A stretch of DNA of 64,000 bases from Burkholderia arboris (GCF_902499125.1 NZ_CABVPX010000015.1:1-64000); one strand, 5' to 3'; shown: positions 1 through 9,695, numbered from the stretch's first letter. Notes: generated by a model from the letters alone, not told the origin. Numbers and translations: made by a program.

Positions 1-446
1 GCGGACAGCCCGACGTTGTAGCTGCGCGTGATCAGCGGCTGCTGCGTCGTCGACACACCGGCCGGCAGGCGCTGGATGTTGCCCGTGCCCGTACCGTTGA
101 GCGTCGGGAACAGGCCCGCGCGCGTGATCTGGTACTGCGCGCGCGCCGCCTCGATGTTCAGCACCGACACGCGCAGGTCGCGGTTGTTCTTCAGCGCGAT
201 CTCGATCAGCCGCTGCAGGCGCGGATCGACGAAGAATTCGCGCCAGCCGATGGCGGTCGCCGCCTGGCCGTTCGCGCTGCGCGCGCCGGCCGCACCCGGC
301 TGCGTCGCATAGACGCCGCCGGCCGGGTACGCCTGCGCGACAGGTGCGTCGGGCCGCTTGTAATGCGGCGCCATCGTGCAGCCCGTGGCAAGGAGCGCGG
401 CGGCCAGTGCGACCGCGGTTGCAGTCAAAGCGTGTTTTTGCATCAT
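1..446 (-). CDS. oprB: RND efflux outer membrane lipoprotein, OprM/OprB family (partial, cut by window start)
   Basis: Only the N-terminal part (about 148 residues) is in the window; the rest lies beyond position 1. The protein begins [19 protein letters not shown] and has a lipobox ending at Cys23 (LLATGC), followed by TMAPHYKRP, the usual start of mature OprM-family channels. It would form the TolC-like trimeric outer membrane exit duct for the adjacent pump. Its ATG overlaps the TGA stop of the upstream transporter gene, so the two are translationally coupled. The symbol follows the Burkholderia pseudomallei BpeAB-OprB naming and is inferred from context and family resemblance. Confidence 0.85.
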   Translation of the reverse strand, partial: MMQKHALTATAVALAAALLATGCTMAPHYKRPDAPVAQAYPAGGVYATQPGAAGARSANGQAATAIGWREFFVDPRLQRLIEIALKNNRDLRVSVLNIEAARAQYQITRAGLFPTLNGTGTGNIQRLPAGVSTTQQPLITRSYNVGLS

Positions 447-3400
447 CACTGTCCCTTGTTGCCTTCGTCGCCGTTGCCCGGCGTCTCTTCGTGCTTCGCA
501 TGCTCCTGAGCCAGACGCAATGCCTCGTCGGCATCTTCCCGCTCGCCGCTGAAAATCGCACGGATCTTCACGAAGAACATCGGGATCAGGAAGATTGCGA
601 GGAACGTTGCCGTGAGCATCCCGCCGATCACGCCCGTGCCGATCGCATGCTGGCTCGCCGAGCCCGCACCGTTGCTGATCGCGAGCGGCATCACGCCGAG
701 AATGAACGCGAGCGACGTCATCAGGATCGGACGCAGCCGCTGGCGCGCCGCTTCCAGCGCGGCTTCGACCGGCCCCATCTTCTCGGTCACCTGCAACTCG
801 CGCGCGAATTCCACGATCAGGATCGCGTTCTTCGCTGACAAGCCCACCGTGGTCAACAGGCCGACCTGGAAGTACACGTCGTTTTCGAGGCCGCGCATCG
901 TCGCCGCGAGCAGTGCGCCGATCACGCCGAGCGGCACCACCATGATCACCGAGAACGGGATCGACCAGCTTTCATACAGTGCCGCGAGACACAGGAACAC
1001 GACGAGGATCGAGATCGCGTACAGGATCGGCGCCTGCGAACCCGACTGGATTTCCTGGAACGACAGGCCCGTCCACGAATAGCCGATACCGACCGGCAGC
1101 TTCTTCGCGAGCCCTTCCATCGCGGTCATCGCCTGACCAGTCGACTTGCCCGGTGCGGCCTGACCCTGGATTTCCATCGCCGACACGCCGTTGTAACGCT
1201 CGAGCTTCGGCGAACCGTACGTCCAGTGACCGGTTGAGAACGCGCTGAACGGCACCATCCCGCCCGACCCGTTGCGCACGTACCAGATGTTCATGTCTTC
1301 CGGCGTCATCCGGAACGGCGCGTCTGCCTGCACGTAGACCTTCTTGATCCGGCCGTCGGTGTCGAGGAAGTTGTTCACGTACTTCGACGCCCACGCGATC
1401 GAGAACGTCTGGTCGATCGCATCCGCCGTCACGCCCAGCGCATTCGCCTTCTCGCGGTCGATGTCGACCTTGTACTGCGGCGTATCGTTCAGGCCGTTCG
1501 GACGGACACCCTGCAGCGTCGGATCCTTCGAGGCCATCCCGAGCAACTGGTTACGCGCGGCCATCAGTGCATCGTGGCCGAGACCGGCATTGTCCGTCAG
1601 CTCGAAGTCGAAGCCCGCAGCCGTGCCGAGTTCAGGAATCGACGGCGGGTTGAACGGGATCACGATCGCGTCCTTGTAGCCCGCGTAACGCCCGAACATC
1701 CGGCCGATCAGCGCCTGCACCTTCTGGTTCGCATGCTGACGCTGCGAGTAGTCCTTCAGGCGCACGAACACGAGACCGGAGTTCTGGCCGCGGCCCGCGA
1801 AGCTGAAGCCGTTGACCGTGAACGCCGACTCGACGATTTCCTTCTCGTCCTTCAGCAGGTAGTCGGAAATGTTCGCGAGCGTCTTCGCGGTCGTTTCCTG
1901 CGTCGAACCCGACGGCGTCTGCACGATCACGAACATCAGGCCCTGGTCTTCATCAGGCAGGAACGACTTCGGCAGGCGCACGAACAGCAGCCCGACCGCG
2001 ACGATCACGACCAGATAGATGATGAGCCAGCGGCCCGAGCGCTTGATCACGTGGTGCACGCCGACGTGGTACTTGTCGCGGCTGTTGTTGAACGTGCGGT
2101 TGAACCAGCCGAAGAAACCCTTCTTCTCTTCGTGATGGCCCTGCGGGATCGGCTTGAGGATCGTCGCGCACAAGGCCGGCGTCAGGATCAACGCAACCAG
2201 CACCGACAAGATCATCGCCGTCACGATCGTCAGCGAGAACTGACGATAGATCGCACCGACCGAGCCGCCGGAGAACGCGACCGGCACGAACACGGCCGAC
2301 AGCACGAGCGCGATACCGACCAGCGCGCCGGTGATCTGGCCCATCGCCTTGCGGGTCGCCTCCTTCGGTGACAAGCCCTCTTCCGCCATCACCCGCTCGA
2401 CGTTCTCCACCACCACGATCGCATCGTCCACCAGCAGGCCGATCGCGAGCACGAGGCCGAACATCGACAGCGTGTTGATCGAGAAGCCCACCATCGACAT
2501 GACCGCGAACGTACCGAGCAGCACGACCGGCACCGCGATCGTCGGGATGATCGTCGCCCGCAGGTTCTGCAGGAACAGATACATCACGAGGAACACGAGC
2601 ACGATACCTTCGAGCAGCGTCTTGACCACTTCCTCGATCGACAGCTTCACGAACGGCGTCGTGTCGTACGGGTACTTCACGACGAGACCGTGCGGGAAGA
2701 ACGGCGCCAGTTCGTCGATCTTCGCGCGCACGGCCTTCGCAGTGGCGAGGGCGTTCGCGTTGGTCGCGAGCTGGATACCGAGTGCCGCGGTCGGCTGACC
2801 GTTGTACTTCGTGTCGAAGTTGTAGTTTTCGCCGCCGAGCTCGATCTTCGCGACGTCCTTCAGGCGAACCTGCGAGCCGTCCTGGTTGACCTTCAGCAGG
2901 ATGTTGCCGAACTGCGCAGGGGTCTGCAGCAGCGTCGATTCGGTGATCGTCGCCTGCAGCATCGTGCCCGGCGTGGACGGCGTGCCGCCGATCTGGCCGC
3001 CCGCGATCTGCACGTTCTGCGCGGCAATCGCGGTCGACACGTCGACCGGCGTGAGGCCGTAGTTGGTCAGGCGGTTCGGGTCGAGCCAGATCCGCATCGC
3101 GTACTGCGAGCCGAACAGCGTGACGGTACCGACGCCGTTCAACCGGCTGATCGGATCCTTCACGTGCGACGCCACGAAGTTCGCGAGGTCGTACTTGTTC
3201 ATGCTGCCGTCTTCGGAGTTGAAGGCGAGCACCAGCAGGAAGCTGCTGCTCGACTTCGTCACCGACAGGCCGAGCTGCTGCACGACCTGCGGCAGAACCG
3301 GCGTCGCGAGCGACAGCTTGTTCTGCACCTGGACCTGTGCGATGTCGGCGTTGGTGCCCGGCGCGAAGGTCAGCGTGATCGTCGCGTTGCCCGAGTCGTC

Positions 3401-3646
3401 ACTCGTCGACGACATGTACAGGAAGTTGTCGAGACCGCTCATCTGCTGCTCGATCACCTGCGTCACCGTGTCTTCCACCGTCTTCGCGGAAGCGCCCGGG
3501 TAGTTCGCGGTGATCTGGATCGATGGCGGCGCGATCGTCGGATACTGCGAGATCGGCAGCGTGAAGATCGACGCGACCCCGGCCAGCATCAGGATGATGG
3601 CGATCACCCACGCGAAGATCGGGCGATCGATAAAAAACTTTGCCAT
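446..3646 (-). CDS. bpeB: RND multidrug efflux transporter, BpeB/MexB-like (HAE1 family)
   Basis: A 1,066-residue inner membrane proton-drug antiporter, normal in length for AcrB/MexB proteins. It starts [18 protein letters not shown], the standard HAE1 N-terminus, has two large periplasmic loops, and carries the paired aspartates of TM4 in [14 protein letters not shown] that carry protons. The C-terminus is a charged cytoplasmic tail ([15 protein letters not shown]). It is the middle gene of the pump operon: 15 nt separate it from the membrane fusion gene and it overlaps the outer membrane gene. Substrates cannot be read from the sequence; BpeB homologues export macrolides, aminoglycosides and quorum-sensing-related compounds in related species. 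Confidence 0.95.
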   Translation of the reverse strand: MAKFFIDRPIFAWVIAIILMLAGVASIFTLPISQYPTIAPPSIQITANYPGASAKTVEDTVTQVIEQQMSGLDNFLYMSSTSDDSGNATITLTFAPGTNADIAQVQVQNKLSLATPVLPQVVQQLGLSVTKSSSSFLLVLAFNSEDGSMNKYDLANFVASHVKDPISRLNGVGTVTLFGSQYAMRIWLDPNRLTNYGLTPVDVSTAIAAQNVQIAGGQIGGTPSTPGTMLQATITESTLLQTPAQFGNILLKVNQDGSQVRLKDVAKIELGGENYNFDTKYNGQPTAALGIQLATNANALATAKAVRAKIDELAPFFPHGLVVKYPYDTTPFVKLSIEEVVKTLLEGIVLVFLVMYLFLQNLRATIIPTIAVPVVLLGTFAVMSMVGFSINTLSMFGLVLAIGLLVDDAIVVVENVERVMAEEGLSPKEATRKAMGQITGALVGIALVLSAVFVPVAFSGGSVGAIYRQFSLTIVTAMILSVLVALILTPALCATILKPIPQGHHEEKKGFFGWFNRTFNNSRDKYHVGVHHVIKRSGRWLIIYLVVIVAVGLLFVRLPKSFLPDEDQGLMFVIVQTPSGSTQETTAKTLANISDYLLKDEKEIVESAFTVNGFSFAGRGQNSGLVFVRLKDYSQRQHANQKVQALIGRMFGRYAGYKDAIVIPFNPPSIPELGTAAGFDFELTDNAGLGHDALMAARNQLLGMASKDPTLQGVRPNGLNDTPQYKVDIDREKANALGVTADAIDQTFSIAWASKYVNNFLDTDGRIKKVYVQADAPFRMTPEDMNIWYVRNGSGGMVPFSAFSTGHWTYGSPKLERYNGVSAMEIQGQAAPGKSTGQAMTAMEGLAKKLPVGIGYSWTGLSFQEIQSGSQAPILYAISILVVFLCLAALYESWSIPFSVIMVVPLGVIGALLAATMRGLENDVYFQVGLLTTVGLSAKNAILIVEFARELQVTEKMGPVEAALEAARQRLRPILMTSLAFILGVMPLAISNGAGSASQHAIGTGVIGGMLTATFLAIFLIPMFFVKIRAIFSGEREDADEALRLAQEHAKHEETPGNGDEGNKGQ

Positions 3647-3661
3647 GAAACAGGCTCCCTG

Positions 3662-4939
3662 TTATTGCGCGCTCGAAGCAGCGGCAGCACTCGCCGGCGC
3701 GGCGCCCGATGCAGCGGCACCGGAAGCAGCAGCGGCGCCGGAACCGGCGGCAGCCGGTGCGGCGGAGGCGGCAGCAGCGCCCGGTGCGGCATCGGCCGCC
3801 GGCGCGAGCTGGGCGGCAACCGTCTTCACGGTCGCACCCGGGCGCACCTTGTCGACGCCCTGAACGATCACGTGATCGCCCGCTTGCAGACCGCCTTCGA
3901 CGACCCAGTTCGGGCCCTGCATGCCGGTCGTCTTCAGCGGACGCGGCTCGACCTTGTTGCTGGCGTTCACCACCATCGCGACCGCCTGGCCCTTCTGGTC
4001 ATGCGTGACGCCGATCTGCGGCACCAGGAACGCGTTCTCGTTCACGCCTTCCTCGATCCGTGCGCGCACGAACATCCCCGGCAGCAGCACGCGGCCCGGG
4101 TTCGGGAAGACCGCGCGGATCGTCACCGAGCCGGTGGTCTGGTCGACCGTCACGTCCGAGAACTGCAGCTTGCCCGCTTCCGAGTAGGTCTTGCCGTCTT
4201 CCAGGATCAGCGACACCTTCGCCGCGCCCGGGCCGCTCGTCTTCAGGCGGCCGCTCTGCACGTCCTGGCGCAGCTTCAGGCCGTCGAGGCTCGACTGCGT
4301 GAGGTCGACGTACACCGGATCGAGCTGCTGCACGGTCGACATCAGCGTGGCCTGGCTCGCCTGCACGTACGCGCCCGGCGTCACTTGCGAAATGCCGACG
4401 CGGCCGGTGATCGGCGACACGACATCCGTATAGCCGAGGTTGATCTGCGCGGTGTCGACCGCCGCCTTACCGGCTGCGACGTCGGCAGCGGCCTGCCCTT
4501 GCGTGGCCACCGCGTTGTCGTAGTCCTGCTTGCTGACCGCGTTCGCGGCGACCAGCACCTTGTAGCGCGCGACCAGCGCGTTCTGCGTGACGAGGTTCGC
4601 CTGCGCCTTCGCGAGCGTCGCCTTCGCGCTGTTCAGCGCGGCGACGTACGGCGCCGGGTCGATCTTGTAGAGGCGCTGGCCGGCCTTGACGTCGGTGCCT
4701 TCGGTGAATTCACGGCGCAGCACGATGCCGTCGACCCGTGCGCGGACCTGCGCGACGAGGAATGCACTGGTGCGGCCCGGCAGGTCGGTGAAGACCGGAA
4801 CGGCTTGCGGCTGGACGGTGACGACGCCGACTTCCGGCGTTTGCGGCGGCGGTGCCGATTCTTTTTTTCCGCATGCAGCCAGGAAAACCGCGGCTGCCGC
4901 GACAGTGATCAAGCGGTATGGAACCCGTTCGACGCGCAT
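3662..4939 (-). CDS. bpeA: RND efflux periplasmic adaptor (membrane fusion protein), BpeA/MexA-like
   Basis: A 425-residue periplasmic adaptor that links the inner membrane pump to the outer membrane duct. The chosen ATG gives a lipoprotein signal with Cys23 (VFLAAC) followed by GKKES; the reading frame extends eight codons upstream but that would bury the signal. GAGG lies just upstream of this start. The core shows the lipoyl/hairpin/beta-barrel order, including VRARVDGIVLRREFTEGTDVK split around a central alpha-hairpin, and TGSVTIRAVFPNP in the barrel. The last 45 residues or so are almost entirely Ala, Ser, Gly and Pro, an unusual low-complexity tail. First gene of the pump operon. Confidence 0.95.
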   Translation of the reverse strand: MRVERVPYRLITVAAAAVFLAACGKKESAPPPQTPEVGVVTVQPQAVPVFTDLPGRTSAFLVAQVRARVDGIVLRREFTEGTDVKAGQRLYKIDPAPYVAALNSAKATLAKAQANLVTQNALVARYKVLVAANAVSKQDYDNAVATQGQAAADVAAGKAAVDTAQINLGYTDVVSPITGRVGISQVTPGAYVQASQATLMSTVQQLDPVYVDLTQSSLDGLKLRQDVQSGRLKTSGPGAAKVSLILEDGKTYSEAGKLQFSDVTVDQTTGSVTIRAVFPNPGRVLLPGMFVRARIEEGVNENAFLVPQIGVTHDQKGQAVAMVVNASNKVEPRPLKTTGMQGPNWVVEGGLQAGDHVIVQGVDKVRPGATVKTVAAQLAPAADAAPGAAAASAAPAAAGSGAAAASGAAASGAAPASAAAASSAQ

Positions 4940-5176
4940 GGAGCGACCTCTGTGTATAGCCAATGGAATAAGTGCAGCACCCGGCGGGAGCGCAACACGG
5001 ATGCGCCTCGCGGCGCAGATCGAACACCTGAATTACTGGACTACTAGATACAGCACGTCGGCACGAGACCTCCGTGCCGACGGGGATGCCGCGAACTGCG
5101 GACAGGTACTTTGGCGGGAATCAGCAGAGTGGGATATTAACTGATTGCCACTTGGGTCATTCGATCGTAGGGTGGT

Positions 5177-5206
5177 ATTGTATATACATTCACGAATGTA
5201 TGTAAA
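5177..5206. promoter_or_regulatory. AcrR-type operator between bpeA and bpeR, overlapping divergent promoters
   Basis: Positions 5181-5190 (TATATACATT) and 5195-5204 (AATGTATGTA) form a 10+4+10 inverted repeat with one mismatch and spacer CACG. Arms, spacing and sequence are nearly the same as the E. coli AcrR operator (arm TACATACATT). On the minus strand TTTACA (5206-5201) and TACAAT (5182-5177), 18 bp apart, make a reasonable sigma-70 promoter for bpeA with the operator between the two elements. On the plus strand TTGTAT (5178-5183) could serve as a -35 for the regulator. The likely ligand is the TetR-family protein encoded next door, which would repress both sides. Confidence 0.85.
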
Positions 5207-5338
5207 AAGCCCGTTTGTGCCCTGCCGACGGTCCAGTCTTACGGATTGTTACCAGTGGCAAGCATAGCCCGTCTCCATGACGGCTGCGAGGGTTGCAGAC
5301 CCTATATTCACCTACGACCGATCCATTCAGGCCTGCAC

Positions 5339-5980
5339 ATGGTCAGACGTACCAAGGAGGAGGCGCTCGAGACGCGCAACCGCATTCTCGACGCCGCCGA
5401 GCACGTGTTCTTCGAGAAGGGTGTGTCGCACACGTCGCTCGCGGATATCGCGCAGCACGCCGGCGTGACGCGCGGCGCGATCTACTGGCACTTCGCGAAC
5501 AAGAGCGAACTGTTCGACGCGATGTTCGACCGCGTATTTCTGCCGATCGACGAACTGAAGCGGATGCCGCTCGACGCGCCGGGCGGCAATCCGCTCGAGA
5601 AGGTCCGGCAGATCCTGATCTGGTGCCTGCTCGGCGTGCAGCGCGACTCGCAGCTGCGGCGCGTGTTCAGCATCCTGTTCATGAAGTGCGAGTACGTCGC
5701 GGACATGGAGCCGCTGCTGCAGCGCAACCGCGCGGGGATGAGCGAGGCGCTGCACACGATCGACGCCGATCTCGCAGTGGCCGTGCGGCTCAAGCTGCTG
5801 CCCGAGCGGCTCGATACGTGGCGGGCGACCCTGATGCTGCACACGCTCGTCAGCGGCTTCGTGCGGGACATGCTGATGCTGCCCGACGAGATCGACGCCG
5901 AGCAGCATGCGGAAAAGCTCGTCGACGGCTGTTTCGACATGCTGCGCTACAGCCCGGCGATGCTGAAGGACGGCGACTGA
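5339..5980 (+). CDS. bpeR: TetR/AcrR-family repressor of the divergent RND pump
   Basis: A 213-residue DNA-binding repressor. The N-terminus MVRRTKEEALETRNRILDA leads into a helix-turn-helix at about residues 32-51 (TSLADIAQHAGVTRGAIYW) followed by HFANKSELF, which is diagnostic of the AcrR/MtrR subfamily. The remainder is a helical ligand-binding domain ending LKDGD. The ATG at 5339 was chosen because it gives the conserved family start; an in-frame extension to 5246 would be unusual. It is divergent from bpeA with an AcrR-type operator between them, so local repression relieved by pump substrates is likely. Confidence 0.93.
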   Translation: MVRRTKEEALETRNRILDAAEHVFFEKGVSHTSLADIAQHAGVTRGAIYWHFANKSELFDAMFDRVFLPIDELKRMPLDAPGGNPLEKVRQILIWCLLGVQRDSQLRRVFSILFMKCEYVADMEPLLQRNRAGMSEALHTIDADLAVAVRLKLLPERLDTWRATLMLHTLVSGFVRDMLMLPDEIDAEQHAEKLVDGCFDMLRYSPAMLKDGD

Positions 5981-6011
5981 CGGCGCGGCCGCCCCCGCCT
6001 CTCCGGCCGGG

Positions 6012-6677
6012 TCAGGCCGCCTTCGCGCGATGCGCGCGGGCCCGCCGGTTCGACGCGGCCACCGAATCGCGCGCCGGCACCGGTGCGCCGGCCAGTCCCG
6101 CGATCCACGCGTCGGTCGACATCACCGCCGCGAAATTCGACTGGAACACCACCGTGTACGCGCGGTGAATCTCTTCGGCACTCGCCGCCCCCGCTTCGTT
6201 CTCGTAAGGCAGCGCACCCGTCGCGTCGTCCAGGTATTCGACCTTCAGCCCCGCATGCGCCGCGTGATAGACCGTTGCGGCATTGCAGTTGTGCGTCATG
6301 TAGCCGGCCACCACGAGCGTGTCGATCCCGTGCGCGTCGAGCCACGCAGCGAGACCGGTGCCGGCGAACGAACTCGCCTGCGCTTTCTCGATCAGGTGCG
6401 CGTACGGCCGGCTGGCGACCACCGCGTGCAGCGCGACGCCGTCGCTGCCGGGCGCGAAGATCGGCGCGCCGGCCGGTGCAACGTGCTGGACCGCGATCAC
6501 CGGCACGCCGGCCGCATGCGCGGCGTCGATCGCGCGGCCGATGTTCGCGAGCGACACATCGAGCGGCGGATACTCGATCGGCAAACTGCCCGTCACGTAT
6601 TCGTTCTGGACGTCGATCACGATCAGCGCACGGCGGGCAGCAGGCTGGGAAACGGAAGACGGGACGGCGTTCGACAT
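6012..6677 (-). CDS. Isochorismatase-family cysteine hydrolase
   Basis: A 221-residue cytoplasmic hydrolase of the isochorismatase-like superfamily. The expected triad is present: Asp22 in LIVIDVQNEY, Lys98 in LIEKAQASSF, and nucleophile Cys131 in GYMTHNCNAATVYHA. These residues fit amidase or nicotinamidase-like relatives as well as isochorismatase, so the substrate is open. Start chosen at MSNAVPSS, preceded by a GGAG-like site in the upstream GAGCCCGCC context. It is divergent from a GlxA-type transcription factor (start 6830), a common pairing that suggests induction by a nitrogenous small molecule. Confidence 0.88.
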   Translation of the reverse strand: MSNAVPSSVSQPAARRALIVIDVQNEYVTGSLPIEYPPLDVSLANIGRAIDAAHAAGVPVIAVQHVAPAGAPIFAPGSDGVALHAVVASRPYAHLIEKAQASSFAGTGLAAWLDAHGIDTLVVAGYMTHNCNAATVYHAAHAGLKVEYLDDATGALPYENEAGAASAEEIHRAYTVVFQSNFAAVMSTDAWIAGLAGAPVPARDSVAASNRRARAHRAKAA

Positions 6678-6829
6678 GGCGGGCTCCTGGTCCGGGGGCG
6701 CTGCCCCGCCCCGGAACGGGACAGCCAGCAGCGCGATGCGATGCATTGTCGAGCCGCGTCGCCGGTGCGGACAGTGGCCCGATAGCCATTCTTCGATAGA
6801 ATCGGGCCATCGCCCATCCGGAGCCCGCC

Positions 6830-7867
6830 ATGACCGCCGCTGCATCACCCGCGTCGCCCGCTTCGCCGTTCGCCCCGCCCGTTCCGACCGCACCGACCGT
6901 CGTCGCCGTAATCGCATACGACGGCATCAGCCCGTTCCACCTGTCGGTGCCGTCCGTCGTGTTCGGCAAGGAACGCGACGCAGCCGCGTCACCCGTGTTC
7001 GAGTTCCGCGTCTGCTCGGCCGAGCGCGGCCCGCTGTCCACGACGGGCGGCTTCACGATCACCGCGCCGTACGGGCTCGACGCACTCGACGATGCGGACA
7101 TCGTCATCGTGCCGGCATGGCGCGACCCGGACGAAGCGCCGCCCGACGCGATGCTCGATGCCGTCCGCGCGGTCGCCGCCCGTGGCGCGCAACTCGTCGG
7201 GCTGTGCCTCGGCGCGTACGTGCTCGCCGCGGCAGGCCTCCTCGACGGCCGCCCGGCCACCACGCACTGGGCGTGGGCCGACGATTTCGCGCAACGCTTT
7301 CCGCGCGTGAAACTCGATCCCGACGTGCTGTACGTGGACGACGGCAACCTGATGACGTCGGCCGGCACGGCCGCGGGGCTCGACTGCTGCCTGCACGTCG
7401 TGCGGCGCCGCTTCGGCTCGGACGCCGCGAACCAGATCGCGCGCCGCCTCGTGATCCCGCCGCACCGCCAGGGCGGGCAGGCCCAGTACGTGCCGCAGCC
7501 GGTCGCCGCCCACCCGCGCGATGCGCGGCTCGCGGGCCTGCTCGACTGGGTGCGGGCGCACCTCGACGCCGCGCACAGCGTCGATTCGCTCGCCGAACGC
7601 GTGCTGATGAGCCGCCGTACGTTCACGCGCCACTTCCGCCAGGCGACGGGCACGACCGTCACCGCGTGGCTGCAGGCCGAGCGGCTCGCGCGTGCGCAGC
7701 ACCTGCTCGAAACCACCGGGCAATCGATCGACGCGATCGCGCAGGCGGCCGGCTACGGCTCTAGCGTGTCGCTGCGCCAGCATTTCGCGGGCGCGCTCGG
7801 CACGTCGCCATCTGCCTATCGAAGGGAATTTCGCGGCGCCGCGGCCGATGCCGATGCGGGACGGTAA
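6830..7867 (+). CDS. GlxA-family transcriptional regulator (DJ-1/PfpI domain + AraC HTH)
   Basis: A 345-residue regulator. Residues about 22-200 form a DJ-1/PfpI-like domain with a cysteine at the nucleophile elbow (Cys126 in LVGLCLGAYVLAAAG); residues about 235-335 form an AraC-type double helix-turn-helix (VLMSRRTFTRHFRQATG and the second helix IDAIAQAAGYGSSVSLRQHF). In this family the DJ-1 domain is thought to sense ligands rather than catalyse. Divergent from the isochorismatase-family gene, which it probably controls. The start ATG follows CGGAGCCCGCC. Confidence 0.92.
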   Translation: MTAAASPASPASPFAPPVPTAPTVVAVIAYDGISPFHLSVPSVVFGKERDAAASPVFEFRVCSAERGPLSTTGGFTITAPYGLDALDDADIVIVPAWRDPDEAPPDAMLDAVRAVAARGAQLVGLCLGAYVLAAAGLLDGRPATTHWAWADDFAQRFPRVKLDPDVLYVDDGNLMTSAGTAAGLDCCLHVVRRRFGSDAANQIARRLVIPPHRQGGQAQYVPQPVAAHPRDARLAGLLDWVRAHLDAAHSVDSLAERVLMSRRTFTRHFRQATGTTVTAWLQAERLARAQHLLETTGQSIDAIAQAAGYGSSVSLRQHFAGALGTSPSAYRREFRGAAADADAGR

Positions 7868-7927
7868 CGCCCGCCTCGCGGTCGGCGCGCAGGCCGTAAA
7901 GTGGAACCGGGGGAACCGGCCGGCCGC

Positions 7928-8635
7928 TCAGGCGCCGTTGATCCAGCGCGCCGCATAAAGCAGCAGCGCGACGAACACGATCATCGCCGCCCATGCCCAG
8001 ACGGGCACCGTGCCGGAACCGCGATGCGGGAGCGCACTGGCGGCACGACCGGTCAGCGCGCCGCCGAGATGCGGCGGCAGCGAACGCTTCGTCGCGGCCA
8101 CCAGCGATGCCGGCCGCAGGAACACGTGCTGGCGCCGCTGCGCGTGCGAGCGCGCGCGATTCGGCGCGAGGCCGTGCTTCGCCTGCACGACTGCGCAAAA
8201 CTCGCGGAAGAAGGTGTCGGTCCACTCGCGCAGCGCATTGTCGATCTGCCGCCCCGGCAGCTCGGCCAGCGGCCCGCTCGCCGTCGCCCAGACGACATAC
8301 TCGATGCGCGTGGCGCTCGCGTCGTCGTCCGGCATCAGCACGAGTTCGACCTGGCCGCGCAGCGCGCCGAGGCCGTCGGCCCGCGCCTTGAAGTTGAGCA
8401 CGCGGCGCGGCTGCCCCTCCGCATCGCCGTGCTCGGCGGCCGCGTGCGCGCGCACGTCGTAGCGGGCGCGCAGCGGCCCGAGCGGCACCGTGATCGTCAA
8501 CGCGAACTCGCCGTGTGCGAGTTTCACGAACGATTCGCAATGGTCGAAGCTCGCCCGCAGCAATGCGAGATCTTCAAGCGCATCCCGCACGACAGGCGGC
8601 GCGAGCGGTACGCGTAACGTGTCGTTCAGTTCCAT
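7928..8635 (-). CDS. CoxG-like SRPBCC-fold protein with C-terminal membrane anchor
   Basis: A 235-residue protein starting MELNDTLRVPLAPPVVRDAL. The first 150 residues look like the SRPBCC fold of the CoxG family (a carbon monoxide dehydrogenase accessory protein and many uncharacterised relatives). The segment from about 150 to 210 is basic and probably disordered; the last 25 residues (VWAWAAMIVFVALLLYAARW) form a single transmembrane helix. No cox genes lie nearby, so CO oxidation is not implied. The in-frame reading frame extends 29 codons upstream, but the chosen start matches the family and avoids a low-quality leader. Confidence 0.75.
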   Translation of the reverse strand: MELNDTLRVPLAPPVVRDALEDLALLRASFDHCESFVKLAHGEFALTITVPLGPLRARYDVRAHAAAEHGDAEGQPRRVLNFKARADGLGALRGQVELVLMPDDDASATRIEYVVWATASGPLAELPGRQIDNALREWTDTFFREFCAVVQAKHGLAPNRARSHAQRRQHVFLRPASLVAATKRSLPPHLGGALTGRAASALPHRGSGTVPVWAWAAMIVFVALLLYAARWINGA

Positions 8636-8663
8636 GACGCCTCCCCGATGAACGCGCGCCGCA

Positions 8664-9023
8664 TCAGGACGTCTCGACGAGACTGTCGATCCGTGCGGCA
8701 TCGAAGGCGACGTAGTGCGCAAGCACGGACGCCGCCTCCTTCGGTTCTTCGTAACTCCATGCGGCGTTCTCGATCACGCCGTCTTCGGTCTGCAAATCGA
8801 AGTGCACGGCTTGCCCCCTGTACGGGCAGGCCGTCGTGGTGCCGGATTTCACGAGCCGGCGCATGTTGACGTCGCTGCGCGGCAGGTAATGGATGTCCGG
8901 GAGCCCCGTTTCGCGCACGGTCAGCGCGCCATGCGAATCGGCATACGTGATGCCGCGATGAATCACGCGCACGCGATGACGGTTCGGCACGATTTCAAGT
9001 CGAGGGTCGGCTGCATCGGACAT
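8664..9023 (-). CDS. DUF427 domain protein
   Basis: A 119-residue single-domain protein. It shows the DUF427 hallmarks: a short beta-rich fold with LPDIHYLPRSDV, CPYRGQAVHFDL and NAAWSYEEP. Function unknown in the family. It lies 28 nt upstream of the CoxG-like gene on the same strand and is probably cotranscribed with it. A GGAG ribosome binding site precedes the ATG. Confidence 0.88.
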   Translation of the reverse strand: MSDAADPRLEIVPNRHRVRVIHRGITYADSHGALTVRETGLPDIHYLPRSDVNMRRLVKSGTTTACPYRGQAVHFDLQTEDGVIENAAWSYEEPKEAASVLAHYVAFDAARIDSLVETS

Positions 9024-9063
9024 CGTTTCTCCTTCGGGCGGCCGGCGGGCCGGGGGCAGGAAA

Positions 9064-9096
9064 CGAAAAAAGCCACGGCACGGGTGCCGTGGCTTT
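9064..9096 (-). terminator. Rho-independent terminator downstream of the gene ending at 9155
   Basis: An 11 bp perfect stem (AAGCCACGGCA with its complement, 9070-9080 and 9085-9095), a 4-base loop, and a run of T on the minus strand made by the A-tract at 9066-9070. It separates the small secreted protein gene from the DUF427 gene. Confidence 0.85.
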
Positions 9097-9154
9097 CATT
9101 ATGGGCGAAACTTCGTCCGATTGCGCGACCCGCGCCCGGGCCGCGCGCGGCGTG

Positions 9155-9592
9155 CTACTGCGCGCTCCACTGGAACGCGGTTTTCGCGCCGCCCTTCGCG
9201 CCGACGGTGACGGCGCGCGACTCGTCGTTGCCTTGGTACGACGCATGCACCGTATAGCGCCCGGGCGGCACCTGCACGAGCATGTACGGCCCGCGCGCGT
9301 CGGTCTTCAGCACCTCGGCACCCTTGCCGTCGACGATCCGCACATGGACGTCGGCCAGGAACTCGCCGCCCTTGCCGGTGAAGCGCAGCGCCAGCGGCCA
9401 CTTCGCTTCGTTGCGCTGGAACGCCGTCGATTCGTCCTGCCCGACGCCGCCGGACACGAAGGTGACGTCGCCCTGCTGGCGCGCGGCGGGCAAGCCGTCC
9501 GACTGCGCGTACGCGCCGGTCGCACCGGCTGCGAGGCCGGCGGCCAGCGCCGCCGCGACGGCAAATCGGGACACGTTGCGTAGATATTGCAT
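9155..9592 (-). CDS. Secreted carboxypeptidase-regulatory-like domain protein
   Basis: A 145-residue exported protein. The N-terminus MQYLRNVSRFAVAAALAAG has a typical Sec signal ending near GAYAQS. The mature part is a single beta-sandwich resembling carboxypeptidase regulatory-like domains (VHVRIVDGKGAEVLKTDARG, PPGRYTVHASYQG). Function unknown. Start chosen at the ATG that follows AAGGAGAGAGCC, not the earlier in-frame codon at 9619. It lies immediately downstream of htrA on the same strand, so it may belong to that envelope-stress unit. Confidence 0.8.
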   Translation of the reverse strand: MQYLRNVSRFAVAAALAAGLAAGATGAYAQSDGLPAARQQGDVTFVSGGVGQDESTAFQRNEAKWPLALRFTGKGGEFLADVHVRIVDGKGAEVLKTDARGPYMLVQVPPGRYTVHASYQGNDESRAVTVGAKGGAKTAFQWSAQ

Positions 9593-9695
9593 GGCTCTCT
9601 CCTTGGGGTCGGAACACATACGGGGCGCTGCGTCACGCGACCGAGCGGCGGCGGCGCCCGCCGCGGCCGGCCTGGCCGGCCGTCGGCCATACCGG

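Noticed and set aside
2690..5047. 785-codon open frame opposite bpeB/bpeA
   Set aside because: Arg-rich shadow of two clear genes on the other strand; no ribosome site or family match.
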